Assembly (NCBI GenBank): GCA_029891345.1
Contig: CM056995.1
Coordinates: 212,115,047-212,179,046 of the forward strand
DNA from: Dryococelus australis
Taxonomy: Eukaryota; Arthropoda; Insecta; Phasmatodea; Phasmatidae
DNA: 64,000 bases
Direction: 5' to 3'
Shown here: one piece after another, positions 40,111 to 51,419 of the stretch
Layout of the letters: each line of letters opens with the position of its first letter
Numbering within the stretch: position 1 is the first letter of the stretch
Program-made: the position numbers and the translations under genes
The notes under the pieces: model-generated
What the model was told of the DNA's origin: nothing
Databases searched by the model: none
Seen by the model: the letters and a program-made list of their open reading frames with translations, nothing else

Positions 40111-41010
40111 GGATTCTGATTCTCCGGCTGTCATCTTTCGAGCACCTACTGAATCACATTTCCTTCGAACTGATTCTGGACATCTACCACGTAGCTTTAA
40201 TTAATCTCTTGGCGATATCTACTCTGAGCCTTCTAATCCACACCCCAAGTGTTCTTCTCGGTACAAGAGAAGACCTACTTAATTGAAGTACTTTGTCTCC
40301 CAGTAGACTGGGGAGAACGTAGGCCTAATGAAAAGTGATGTGTTTGATCGAATAAAATTCCCACAACCTCTACGTAAGTTTTAAAATTTCTATTTTATAT
40401 GTTTTTGAATATCCTGTAACAAGAAAATGGGTCCGTGGAATCCGCGGGCTAAACTACCATCGGTGAAACAGGTAATCGTACGAAATCAGTCAGGGAACGG
40501 CGGCATGTACTCGCTCGCACATTCCGTCATGCAGTTGAAAACTAAGACTTAAAACTCAAAAATTAAGACTTAGAAATTATGACTTAAAATTTAAAATTTA
40601 AGACATAATACGTGGGTGTAGGTCCAAAGGGTCTACTTCCCATTGGGAAGGGTGGTGTATATAAAGATAACCTTCCTCCAAATCCGATGAAAATCGGTCG
40701 AAAAATACGCCTTTCAGGCCGAGAATAAGGTGTAAAACGCACCCCTCCCGTCAGAGCATTTCCTCACTGGGGAGCAGTGAATGGGGTGGGGGCTCGATGG
40801 CCGAAGGTCCAAAGGTATGCACAAATTTGGTTCCAACCCTCCACTCCTCGAGGGGGGGGGGGGTTAGCTCTGTGTATCATCAAAAAAGTTTCATTCTTGA
40901 TTAATTAGGTGATACATTAAGATCTGGTTTGGATTTTATTCACAACCAAATCTCAAAAATGGTCAGGTTTTGTCTAAATCACACAAAACACTCGTTTTAC
41001 CTATCAAATT

Positions 41011-42041
41011 ACACAGTTGACCAAAAAAATTGCAACAACCAAGAAGATGTGAGGCAGCATAACCAGATTTCTTGGACACAATACTCGCCATACAAAGGTG
41101 TCATGATTAATCTTACAACTCGATATGACGTACATAAACTTGAGAAATCAGTACATGAGCGGCAGTAATTGAGGCGATACGACGCGGTATTGAGAGGAAC
41201 AAACTTTGGACGTCCATACTGCTTCTATCCATGTACAAAGTTCATCCATTGTGACTCTTCATGTGTCCTGTGGCAGACCAGTCAATATCCGACAATGGAA
41301 CACACATTTTCGATGGGCGAGAGATCCAGTGAATGCTTAAGCCAAGGAAGCAGTGTGACATTGTAGTTATTCAGGGACCATCGGAGGATGTGTGCCGCAT
41401 GCGGTGGCGCATTGTCCTGTTGGTACAGAGCCTCAGGCTGGCCCTGAAGATAGGGGACATCAATGGGCTCCAACTTCTCCGCGATATTGCTAAATTATCG
41501 TAGTAGTGACAGACTAGGCCTTGAGCGGGATAATCCGAGTGCACCCCATACATTAACTCTAGTTACTGGGTCGGTATGATGGTGCATAACATAAGACTTG
41601 GTCAGGCATGCGCCACGGTCCCACCAGACATGGGTGCGACCATCGCGCTGTTGCAAGCAGAGATACAATTCATAGGAGAAGACGATGGCATGACATTCAT
41701 CTGTAGGCCCGACGTTCCGCGCAACCTTGTAGCCACAGGCGCTGGTGGCGAGCAGTAATGGACGCCTTATCAAGATGTCCTGATGTTGGAGACGACGATA
41801 AGCCATATGTGCGGACACATATTGATATGCTTAAAATACAGAGAATCACAGAAACGTGTGTGATAGTTGACAGTTCGTGAAGGGAATTCATTAGGGGGAA
41901 TACATCCTTGTGGTGTATTATGGTTGTAATTGTCAATTTTATTTATGATCCAATATACACGATGTATGGTGTTTCAGAGATTTAGCTGGTGAGGTGAGTT
42001 ACATTCTGCTTTAATTTCTGTTTCGTTTTGGTCAACAAGTT
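41011..42041 (-). mobile_element. Tc1-like element, internally deleted
   Basis: The left border CAGTTGACCAAAAAAATTGC (41008) and the right border, which reads GTTGACCAAAACGAAACAG on the minus strand from 42041, are inverted ends typical of Tc1-like elements. Transposase pieces on the minus strand are WTDEC-like sequence with CLQQRDGRTHVWWDRG, TKSYVMHHHTDP and VWGALG (41.5-41.8 kb), then YQQDNAPPHAAHILRW and LDLSPIENV (41.28-41.42 kb) with the second and third catalytic acids. The N-terminal helix-turn-helix part is missing and the frames are disrupted, so the copy is dead. Total length about 1.0 kb against the usual 1.3-1.6 kb. Confidence 0.8.
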
Positions 42042-42692
42042 ATTACTGCGAAGGCTGGTAGTGGCCTTTTGGAATTTGTTTTTTCAGGAAACCTTACAAC
42101 GCGAAGGAACCTGAAGAAATAAGGATTCGAATGGCATTGATGATGCACGTGATATCATTTGTTGGAAGAGGGGGTGTTTGATGCGGCTGTACGGTCCGCG
42201 ATCGCCATCCACGCCAGACGTCTGTCCTCGTTCTCGTTTGTGCGACGGGGGCCATTGGCTAACGTCTCTCAGCCAGTCTTTCCTCAACCAAGTGATCCCA
42301 AATCTGCTTCACTGTTATTGCATTTCTTCCAACGCGATGACCAACTTCGCTGGTAAGATTATTCATAATCCCGATAGGGCACGATTCTTCCCTCGTCAGA
42401 GCAGAAACATGTTCGCGTGGTAGTTGCGATCCTCAGCGCGGCATTCGCACGTCGTCTGTGCACACGAACGGCGGGGAAACACGGTGCCACTACATTTCAC
42501 CAGCTCCTTGACCTCCGCGTATACACAGCTTATCAGTGTACCCATCGAAGCATGTGTTGTGCTGCTCGGCTGGACCACAAATGACGTCACTCTTCTGTCC
42601 TGCTCTGCTCATCCACGCAATGTGGGCTCCTACTTGGTGTTCCAGTTTTAATGGCAAGCAGTGTAATTTTAAAAAATGTATTTGGTTCAAGG
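42042..42692. other. No recognisable feature
   Basis: Moderately GC-rich with overlapping short open frames on both strands (42.08-42.85 kb) but no motif. A diverged repeat is likelier than a gene. Confidence 0.35.
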
Positions 42693-42950
42693 GAGTGGAG
42701 AGTAGAGGGTATAGGGCGGTCGGTGTCTTAATAGCCGATGATGTGAAGCGAGATTGGTATGGAACAGTGACGGAATGAAAGGGCTGGGGGGAAACGAGAG
42801 ATCCCGAGGAAACCCGCCAACCAACGGCATATTCCGGCACGATTCCCACGTGCGAAAACCCGGAGGCGGGCCCGTCGGGTGTCGAACCTGGTTCCCGTTT
42901 GTGAGAGACGAGCGCTCTGGCTACCGCGCCACCGCGGCCCCTCGGTTCAA
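42693..42950 (-). repeat. tRNA-derived SINE, family 2, copy 3
   Basis: On the minus strand the head GGGGCCGCGGTGGCGCGGTA, a B box GGTTCGACACCC and the family 2 body with CGTGCCGGAATATGCCGTTG and GGTTTCCTCGGGATCTC are present. The sequence ends near the ATCATCGGCT at 42.73 kb. Diverged but clearly the same family as the copies at 28.9, 30.4 and 59.3 kb. Confidence 0.8.
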
Positions 42951-43730
42951 GGGAACGAATGGGGGTGTTTGAATTAAGAGCAGATCGGTTGAGTGTTGAA
43001 CATGTTTACGTTTCAAGCAAATTTATTTTGTATCTGAAACAAAACCTTTTCATAGCAGCGGGGGAACTAAATATGGCTCTAGGTTGGCTTCACTTGCTGG
43101 GCTACTGGAGTCTGGGGGCTGGGACATGAAAACACTTCACATTACTAATTTTCCTCGTGGGACTTGAACACTAGTAGCTTCGCAACACAGGTACCCGGAG
43201 CCCCGTGGTGGACGGTAAGATTATATACTGATTAACTCTCTACTAGTGTTACCTTATCTTTTAAGTTAATAAACTGCTGTTTGGAGATGGGGAAGCCAGG
43301 GTGATTCACGACCCCGCGAGATATATACAGCATGTTCTCGTAAGTGTATTACAGTAGTTGGGAGGCGACAGGGCCGTATATAAGGGACAGTTTCGGGGGT
43401 TCAAACAGACCCATTACCAACCAAATGAGATTTAAAATTTTCGCAGTTTCATCAAGAATATCCAATATTGCGGGAAAAGAAGACATCATGTGTCGGAGTC
43501 ACCATACTTCACACCGTCTGGATAAGGTCACTTAACTTTCCTTTACCTCTCGCCCGAAGTGCGTAGAAGAAATTGCATTAAAAACTAATTATCAACTTTC
43601 AAGCGAAATTATGTACATGTTTGAGATTGGACGTGTAAGAGCGTACTGATTGATATAAGGATTGTGGTGGTTGTCAGTATTCACAAAATTCGACCACAGC
43701 TATTTTCTCTCTACGAAACGTATCATTTAA
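42951..43730. other. No recognisable feature
   Basis: Nothing supported between the SINE and the TTAA-flanked element. Confidence 0.4.
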
Positions 43731-44186
43731 CACTTTGAGGTCTGCAGACATTCGCAAGACATCCAAGACTAGTTAGAAGTGAGTTACTTATATCCACCAT
43801 TTCAGGAACACCGGTTCTATTGGTCTCTGTGTTCCCACTCACTACCGTTCTTGTGGCCAACATAACAATAGACATGCTTATTGTGCTCTACAACGTTCGT
43901 TATTGGCTGGTCATCAGTCGCCAAGGCGCTGAGTTGATTCTGTCTCAATCAAATGTCTTTATTTCTGTAAGATATTTGACAGTCACACCTGTCCTTTTGC
44001 GTAGATGTAACAAAAATATGTTCGTAGTCAGGAAAGTTATTGTTACTGAGTTGTAGAGTCCTTGTAAGATCCTGTTAAACACAGGCAGTACAACGACTGC
44101 ATGGAAATACTGGTTTTATTTTCAATGACAAAGAAATTTTCAAAATATTTTTGCTCGAACTACACTCAAGCGTAGTCCTTAAAGTG
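43731..44186 (+). mobile_element. TTAA-targeted miniature element (piggyBac-like), copy 2
   Basis: 456 bp starting CACTTTGAGGTCTGCAGAC and ending CTACACTCAAGCGTAGTCCT before TAAAGTG, flanked by TTAA at 43727-43730 and 44187-44190. The right end, complemented, matches the left end of the copy at 1180 (GAGTGTAGTT), so the two copies lie in opposite orientations relative to family A. There is an open stretch at 43820-44056 without a recognisable motif. Confidence 0.8.
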
Positions 44187-44574
44187 TTAAGATATACTTG
44201 TATGCACGTTGTGTGTTCCTCCGCCTTATGTAAAATTTACGTTGCCATGAGCCCCATTACTTTATTCATGCGTCGGTCAATTTAAATTGTGAAATTATTG
44301 GAAAAAGTAAATGTATTACAAATCTACTCATTTTTACACTTCGATGCATTAAACAATACAAAAAGGCGAAAAAAAAACAATTCAGCTATCACAAATAGTT
44401 ACTTGACATTTTTTATTCGACGTTAAGATGTGGAATGACTTTGATCACATCATTACCAACTTAACTGGGCGCGTGAAACACAGCGTGCCAGTGGAAACAT
44501 ATGCATGTGGTAGCAGTGACGTTTTCCTAAGGTTGATTTCTAAAGTGCTCACTTTATCGTGAACAGCTTTTACA
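44187..44574 (+). mobile_element. Miniature element family A, copy 4, right part
   Basis: Starting directly at the TTAA, the sequence is collinear with the right part of the family A copy at 27.57-27.94 kb (TATGCACGTTG, TTGCCATGAGCCCCATTACT, CCTAAGGTTGATT) and ends with the inverted terminal repeat GTGCTCACTTTATCGTGAAC at about 44550-44570. The left part is not on its left side; a left part occurs instead at 44.92 kb. Confidence 0.8.
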
Positions 44575-44919
44575 CTCATGCGCAGATGAATTACACATAC
44601 TTGCCGTGTAGCGAAATGTCGCCCCGTCGAATGTCATTGTGGCTAGCCACGTATGACTGGGATGTCGTCGGACTTATAGACCGTCTGAGCAGCAGTAGAG
44701 CACGGAATGGGAATGAAACAATATCTCGGAACATTTGATCGTGTGGCGAGATCGTGAAGCCGGGAGTATGTGTTGGGCATGCCATATCCAACGTCGAGAA
44801 GGCACTGGGAGCCACTGTGTCAAGCGTACATCGCCAGCTCATGGACCGCCGCCGTCAAGGAACACTGCCGTGGCTGGCACACGACGTAACGATGACAAGG
44901 GTCGCAGTCGACTATAAGC
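44575..44919. other. Stretch open on both strands, unassigned
   Basis: About 340 bp with moderate GC. The minus frame MSWRCTLDTVAPS and plus frames NVEKALGATVSSVHRQLM run without stops for 60-80 residues. A fragment of a Tc1-type transposase N-terminus was considered, but no clear motif supports it. Confidence 0.25.
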
Positions 44920-45069
44920 TGTCCACACTTAACTGAGCACTTTTGAAAGTCTTGTTTAACACTTTGAGGTCTGCAGACATTTGCAAGACATCCAAGACCA
45001 GTTAGAAGTGAGTTAATTATATCCACCACTTCAGGAACACCGGTTCTATTGATCTCTATGTTCCCACTC
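44920..45069 (+). mobile_element. Family A left end plus truncated TTAA element, copy 3
   Basis: AGCTGTCCACACTTAACTGA then GCACTTTTGAAAGTCTTG is a family A left end. It passes through TTAA (44956-44959) into CACTTTGAGGTCTGCAGACA, the left part of the TTAA-targeted element. The 110 bp after the TTAA are almost the same as 43731-43842. The match stops at about 45069, where the repeat-protein minisatellite begins. Confidence 0.75.
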
Positions 45070-45998
45070 TTTCAGACATTGCTACCATGGCGGATGGCGC
45101 TACAAACTTGGAAGATGTGGACTCAGCGGCTGATGCTTCTGTGGACACTCTCTTAGACATTGCCACCTTGGCAGACGGTGCTGCAAACTTGGAAGAGGTG
45201 GGCACAGTGGCTGATGGTGCTGTGGACATTGAAACCATGGCGGACAGTGCTGTAAACTTGTAAGATGTAGACGCAGTAGCTGATAATGCTGTGGACACTC
45301 TCTTAGACATTGGCAATGTGGCGGATTGTGCTGCCAACTTAGCAGAGGTGGACACAGTGGCTGATGATGCTGTGGCCACTCTCTTAGTCATTGACACTGT
45401 GGCGTGTGGTGCTGCAAACTTAGCAAATGTGGACACAGTGGCTGATGATGCTGTGGCCACTCCCTTAGTCAATGACACCGTGGCGGATGGTGCTGCAAAC
45501 TTAGCAGAGGTGGATGAAGTGGCTAATGGTACGTGGACATTGGCACCGTGGCGGACAGTGCTGTAAACTTGAAAGATAACTTGAAAGATGTGGACGCAGT
45601 AGCTGATGGTGCTGTGGACACTCTCTTAGACATTGCCATCATGTCGGACGGTGCTGCAAACTTGAAAGATGTGGACACAGTAGCTGATGGTGCTGTGGAC
45701 AATGGCATCATGGCGGACGGTGCTGTAAACTTGTAAGATGTGGACGCAGTAGCTGATGCTACTGTGGGCACTCTCTTAGACATTGGCAACATGTCAGATG
45801 GTACTGTAAACTTTAAAGATGTGGATACAGTAGCTGTTGGTGCTGTGGACACTCTCGTAGATGGTGATAATGGTTGCAATGTGAAGGTAAACTCCTCTTC
45901 CTCTAAATGAGTTAAGAAACCGCTTACTAAATCATCCATACCGTTGATTAGTCTATTGAAATACTCCCAGTCAAAATCATTAAGCCCTTTATTAAAAT
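45056..45998 (-). pseudogene. Unrecognised repeat protein, one frame break
   Basis: On the minus strand the frame is open upstream of the repeats from about 45998 (HFLGLSTQHFNKGLNDFDWE), through MDDLVSGFLTHLEEEEFTF at 45939, then into Ser/Thr/Ala-rich 27-residue units. Near 45.53 kb one unit lacks a base and the reading shifts; the same repeat then continues in another frame to a stop at 45056. The final residues (VGT) and the stop lie inside sequence matching the TTAA-targeted element, so the original C-terminus is gone. A TATAAATAG lies upstream at 46108-46116 and an ATG occurs at about 46046. I recognise no family. The product would be low-complexity, perhaps cuticle-, mucin- or nuclear-type; function unknown. 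Confidence 0.4.
45070..45880. repeat. 81-bp coding minisatellite, ~10 units
   Basis: About ten imperfect tandem units of 81 bp (27 codons), some shortened to 69 bp (23 codons). On the plus strand a unit contains GCTGTGGACACTCTCTTAGA and GGACACAGTAGCTGATGGT. Most units are open on both strands. The minus reading gives MSKRVSTAPSATASTSFKF-type units, the plus reading Ala/Asp/Val-rich units. Third-position pattern was not measured, so the coding strand is inferred from the non-repetitive N-terminus on the minus strand. Confidence 0.9.
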
Positions 45999-46107
45999 GT
46001 TGCGTAGATAAGCCAAGAAAATGGTCTTCTTACGACCGCGACATTGAAAAGCGAACCGAACTGACAAACAACTGGAAAAAAGTGGAAGGGGCATAGAGGC
46101 TGAAGCC

Positions 46108-46116
46108 CTATTTATA
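46108..46116 (-). promoter_or_regulatory. Possible TATA box
   Basis: TATAAATAG on the minus strand, about 170 bp upstream of the MDDL start codon of the repeat-protein frame. A GTCAGTTCGG initiator-like word lies about 54 bp further down, more than the usual 30, so the pairing is uncertain. Confidence 0.3.
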
Positions 46117-46399
46117 AAAATTTCAAATTCCCATGTCAAACCTTCGGGAAGAAGCCTGATTTCTCCCCTCCAACCAGAAATCAGAAGTTCAAACACCCAT
46201 TCCCCTTTCTTCCCGCACCCCCGACTTTCAATTACCTTCAAACCAGCACCCCCAACCTCGGAGATAAACCTCTCTGCTATGTTTCTTGCTCTAAGAAATG
46301 AATAACAGTTATTTATCAGTAAAATAACTTCTGAATAATAACAAATAAATGAAGTGTAATTAACAAAGATTAACAATGTAATAGAGATCAACATATTTA

Positions 46400-48096
46400 A
46401 TTAAACGACATATAATTTATAGGAAAAAAGAAAGTAATATTATCCACACAAAACCCTGTTATAATCCCTTTTAATCTTGTCTAAGATTGCTTTAATCTTT
46501 TAAATGATTTTTTTTATTCGCATTCTATCTTATCTAAATCAAGAGATGTGATGTGACTCAATTTTAGTAAATATGTTCCTGTTATTCATAATTCGTATAT
46601 TCAGAATCATATTTACGTGAAACATATACAGATATTTTTTCCGTTAATGTATCCGAACATGTTTCCAATTTGGTTAGAATTCTATTTATAAGATATTTCA
46701 CCGATTTTTTTTTCTTTTAATACAGGTTGGTATGGGGGAGTAAAAACTTGTTTTCGTAAATATTTTTTCATTTTTATATAAGTCTGGTATTTTTTTTTTA
46801 ATTTGTGTCTATTTTCCTGCGTAATGGAGTTTGCAAAGTGAATACTATTTGTTTTATCAAGTAGAGGATAAAATATTTTTGTTCGAGAGATTTAAAACAG
46901 CTAGGAAGTCATTTTGACCTTGGTTGGCTCGACAGTTGAAAAATCGTTGACCCGAAATGCCCCCTCCCCTCCAGGGATGGTGATGTCCTTGGTCACTTCC
47001 TTCTTTAAAAGCTAGGCGCCGGTGTTTTCTCCAGGGTATAATAAAACCAGAATGCGTTCTGCAAGGGTTTGTTGGACTGCCAACCTCTGAAATCTCATTT
47101 TCTGTAGATGGTAGTACAGGGAAAAAGTTAAAATAACGGTTATACTGCTAAGACCTCATATCTCTAAACGTAAGTGTTTTTTTTTTACATTGGCAAACGC
47201 TATACTTCTGAAATTTCGAGGCGAGTATAAATTAGAAAATTAATATAGTTTAATCGGAAATATTCCACGCGATTGATTTGAGTTTAAACATCTATAAAAT
47301 TGAACATATCTACCTTTTTCACGCACATGAACGAATTAATTTTATTATTTACATGTTACGTTCATTATTCCATTAAAGAATGTTATAGTAATACGTATTG
47401 TAACATAGAAACACAACGTAACATAACGTATCAACGTAATGCCTATTACGTATCGTCTATTACATTTGAACCCTTAGAAGAGATACTAGAGTACATTCGT
47501 ACCTAATTCGAGACTCGAACCCAGAATCTATATATTACAATCATAGGTACCCAACACTGAAAAAGAGTAACTAGATTACATTCATACATGATCTAAGTGG
47601 GAGTCGAACACAGTTTACATCAACCAGGCCTTATCAGGGATGGTATACTATTAGTTATGGAAAAAGCGTTTATAGTCTGCTAGGAATGGTTCATACACAT
47701 GAATTACCGCATTGGTGATTGCATTTTCATAGCTAATAAGTGCTTCAACTTTAAGTATGTCTTCCATTTCTATTAACAGTATCTCCTAATTCTTTTAAAT
47801 GCAATTCGTTGCCTCATGTTAACTTTACAGGTATCTTATTTGAAGTGATTGTGTAATGTTGGTGTTTTCATCTTTTTATACTTCCTGTCTTCAGGATACG
47901 TTCCTTAATGACATACTTCTTAAAAGAACCACCTACTTTACATCCGAAGGTACTATTGTACACAACAGAAATTATAATTGTAATGTGCAACTAAATGCCG
48001 GTGTTTATTTAGTTTCTTTAAATGTAAACAAATGGTAATTTCTTTATTTGTAAAATTAATAAGTTTACTGTCTTGATCGACAATTGTAACAAATAT
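46400..48096. other. AT-rich stretch without genes
   Basis: No recognised coding sequence. It may include the decayed rest of the Polinton, since the capsid genes next door would normally continue this way, but I see no major capsid motif. A tRNA-B-box-like GGGTTCGAGTC (minus) occurs at 47511-47521 without a matching A box. Confidence 0.4.
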
Positions 48097-48694
48097 TTAA
48101 TCAACACGATTCACTATTACTGGAATATATATCAATTTATTATGTTTTTCAATTATTATATATCTCGGAGGAACAGCACACGTTAACTCGTGTATTGTAT
48201 TTGTCAGTTTTCCATTCAAATATAAATCGCCTACAATATTAACATTTATACAACATATATTTACCGACAATATATTAACCTGTTTTGATGATTCATGTAA
48301 TTCATTAGCAGTAATACCGTCTCCGTTCATAACCTAACATATTTGCAATTCAATTGTCTTCCGAGAAATCGATTTCAACATTACTATGCATTGCACTAGT
48401 TAACGTATTTGGATTTCCATGTAATCGGAAATGTCCATCTTCAGGTAATGCCACTTTCATGAATGTTTCAAGGTCATCCAACTCATAAGACCCTACCGGT
48501 ATCACAATCTTGTAAGTATTTTCACCAATATTAGCTGTAAATAATAATTGGTAATGCATATCAATTTTCGGTATGCTGTTGTAAGTAAGGAATTCGATTA
48601 GACTTATTTGCCATTCTCCATTTAACTCTAATGCAGGGAAATATACAGTATGCAATTGCGACAAATTTTCACTTAATATCAACATAATTGACAT
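48097..48694 (-). pseudogene. Polinton penton-like minor capsid protein
   Basis: The first part (48350-48694) reads VYFPALELNGEWQISLIEFL, TYNSIPKID and VIPVGSYELDDLE, the start of the single-jelly-roll penton-type protein of Polintons. The second part (48097-48330) has VNILSVNICCINVNIVGDLY and VPPRYIIIEKHNKLIYIPV, its usual C-terminal region. In relatives it forms the capsid vertices. Broken. Confidence 0.75.
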
Positions 48695-49152
48695 ATTACT
48701 AGTATGTTTTACTATTACAATTACTTATATACCATATTTATAGCTAAAAAAAATGTAAACATAAATGTCCACAATGGATTGTATTTGGTAATTGTTCCAT
48801 TTTGCAATTGTATCTTAATTGTTCGTTTTTAAAATAATTGTGTATTTCAATTGGAGAACGTAAATCACCAAAACAGTCGTAATACAATGATTGATTTATG
48901 TTTTTTATCAATGCATCTCAATGCATTCCTTTATTTTGTTTCGAATTTAAATCAACAATCTACATTCACGAGTATTTGATTTCTTTGGTAAATCGTCTCT
49001 CATATACATACCTCAGAAATTGGTAATATCCAGTTTATACATTAATATCTTTGTTAATGTACATTTTGGAATACCATTTAAGACTTTTTGCATTTCCCCC
49101 CTCATTTGGAGTTTTTTCGTCCTTGTCCAACTATATAGGGTTTCAAATACAT

Positions 49153-49431
49153 TCATTTACCTTTTGATTTAACTGCTCTACTAATTGCCGAAACCCCTCC
49201 AAGGATTGATCCTAGAGCTGTTAATGATGAAAATAGGCATGGAATGATTCCTCCTTTCTTTGTTTTTCGTTTGGTTTTACATTTTAAGCCCATGCCTCTT
49301 TTCACCTTCGAGTGAATAACTTTATCAATACCCCAAGCACCTAGCTTTTCACCTGTATATATAAATTGATTCTTCCTTATATTTGCAGCTTTATCGGCTA
49401 GGATTGTACCTGCTGTATGTCTTTCTTTCAA
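49153..49431 (-). CDS. Polinton small capsid-associated protein
   Basis: A 92-residue open frame. The N-terminal half has LADKAANIRKNQF and basic residues; the C-terminal half KTKKGG then GGIIPCLFSSLTALGSILGG is a hydrophobic Gly/Ala-rich segment after a Lys/Gly motif. This is the pattern of the small adenovirus-like minor proteins next to the penton gene in Polintons. It is near its normal length but belongs to a broken element. Confidence 0.6.
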   Translation of the reverse strand: MKERHTAGTILADKAANIRKNQFIYTGEKLGAWGIDKVIHSKVKRGMGLKCKTKRKTKKGGIIPCLFSSLTALGSILGGVSAISRAVKSKGK

Positions 49432-49701
49432 ATTGTTTGTTCAATCATAAACTATATAGTGTTCTCTACATGCATTATCCAAAGAATTTATTCCTTAATC
49501 GTTCCGTGCCAGATGTTTTGCAAGTTTAGTACCTGGTCCGCAAAAACTGTATTTCGGCAAATACATTTCAAATGACAATTTATTAATTAATGTATACAAT
49601 TCACCACTTCCTTTTTTTGATATGATTAGTATGAGTCATTATTTTCAACAGAATACGAACCTATATACAGACTTGCATTAATTTTTTTATGTTAGTATGT
49701 T

Positions 49702-50300
49702 ATGTTAGTATGTTACATTGTGTTACATTATGTTATACTGTCTAATTGTTTAGAAATGAAGGTTATAAAACAAAATGTACATCTGCCGGTAATTGTAAAT
49801 ATGAAAGAAAATCTAATCGAACAAAAACATGGCATTCTTTTACTAGCAAATATACGTTGTATAATAAACGGTTCTTCTCCATGTGGAAAAACTCGTGTTG
49901 TTATGTCGCTGTTGGAACACCCAAATTGAATTAAATTTTAAAATGTATATGTATTTTCTTAAACAATACAAGAGAAATATCAGTGCTTAGCGACCATCTT
50001 ATTGTTAATTGAAGGAATGCGATATTTCACTTTAACAAATAAAGAAGATATAGTGCCTCCAAATGAAGCATTATCGAATTCCGTATTTATCTTTGATGAT
50101 GTTTGGTGTGAGCCTTAGGGTGAAATACAGCAATTCTTTAGTTTTGGCCGACATTCAAACATTGATTGTTTTATCTATCACAAAGTTACGCACATATACT
50201 GAAACATAATTTATGCGATAATGCAAATATAGTAATTGTGTATAAGTAGATAAAATGAATCTGCAACATATTTACATTGATCATGTTTTAGGGCGATATT
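49702..50300 (+). pseudogene. Polinton DNA-packaging ATPase
   Basis: A Walker A-type motif, INGSSPCGKTRVVMSLLEHP, lies at about 49.87-49.92 kb. A Walker B-like FIFDDVWCEP and the family block FSFGRHSNIDCF follow at 50.09-50.18 kb. These match the FtsK/HerA-type packaging ATPases of Polintons and adenovirus-like viruses that pump DNA into capsids. Broken. Confidence 0.75.
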
Positions 50301-51419
50301 CATTTACAAAGTTCAAATATGTGTTTTTACTTTTGGAAAGAAAAATGCAGTTTTTTGGTGATTATACTAACAATTCTTCTATATAAAGGCAGATATACGT
50401 CTGGTTTTGACAGTTTTTTACTTCCACATGAAGAACAATGAGTATTTAAAATTTTGGAGATAGCAGTATATAACGCTATCGTTACAATAGCTGTTTAACC
50501 AGAAATCGCGGTTCGAATCGTGACTTTAACTGACATATATAACATAATATGGGTATGGCTGTGAAATATAGTGATGTCGTAAATCAACATTACATCGAAG
50601 ACTTAAACACCATTATGCTAAAACATATTTATATTGCAATCAAACAATATTCAAGAGTAATTAATAAAGTTATTTGATTTGAAATATAATGTTTATTAAA
50701 ACACGAGTATAATTCCAAACATTTTAAGGAATATAATCACTGATTTGCAGAGTAATGAATTTAGAATTGAAGAATGTTTAAATTGATTTTGTAAGGATTT
50801 TAACGATATGACAAACATAGTTTTCACAACACAACTTACAGAAATGGAAGAAAATTTAACAGTTGTAATTAATGAAGTAGCAAATGCTACTATTGCAAAA
50901 CAACTTGAAACACAAATGGAACAAATATTGCAATATATATGAGATGAATTGATTAATAATATATTTGGTTTAGTTATGCAAACAGATTTGGGAAAACGAA
51001 ATAATGATTTGGAAACACTAATAAATTATTTTATTAATGATTTTATAGCTAACACTTTAGCAAAATTTTATGTTGTTTTAAGTAAAATTGATAAGATTTA
51101 AAAAGTGCAAAGTAATAGATCTACTACAACAGTTAGAAAATCAACGACTTAATTTATATATAAATAGATAGAATTTAATATACCTTTATCAAACACATCT
51201 TCATCTGCTTCGGATTTACATAATCTTATATCTGCTGTGAAAGAGAAAATATTGCAAGCCAAACAAGTCCGTATGGAAAGGGACGTTTTAAACGAAGAAA
51301 GATCTAAACTTGTTACGACTAGAATGGATACAGTACATTCAGTGTTGAATAAACCTAAAGAAGCAGCTTTGGAAATTAAAATGGAAAATGAAGCTTTAAC
51401 AAAGAAAAGGTAATCCCTT

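Larger units (their letters stand above)
36988..40987 (+). mobile_element. Ty3/Gypsy LTR retrotransposon, broken, short LTRs
   Basis: Two direct repeats frame the element. The 5' LTR (about 36988-37193) and the 3' LTR (about 40318-40987) share TAGGCCTAA, CTGATGTGTTTAAT-like, CCTCTATGTAAGTT and ATACATTAAGATCT words in order. The 3' copy holds about 480 extra bp. A purine tract (GGGGAGAA) precedes the 3' LTR. Internal parts in order are gag, protease, RNase H and integrase; a reverse transcriptase core is not visible. It is well broken (around ten or more breaks) and old. Confidence 0.75.

Noticed and set aside
44591-44940. Possible Tc1 transposase N-terminus
   Set aside because: No helix-turn-helix motif or alignment block was convincing; left as unassigned.
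45948-46394. 148-codon minus frame upstream of the repeat protein
   Set aside because: It covers the putative TATA box and upstream region in another frame; composition is uneven and there is no motif, so I treat it as chance.
47511-47620. Two B-box-like words (GGGTTCGAGTC and GTCGAACACAG context)
   Set aside because: No A box at the proper distance and no SINE body; chance or too decayed.
50455-50530. tRNA-like B box GGTTCGAATCGTG inside the Polinton
   Set aside because: No A box, acceptor stem or convincing anticodon arm could be paired around it, so a tRNA gene is not supported.
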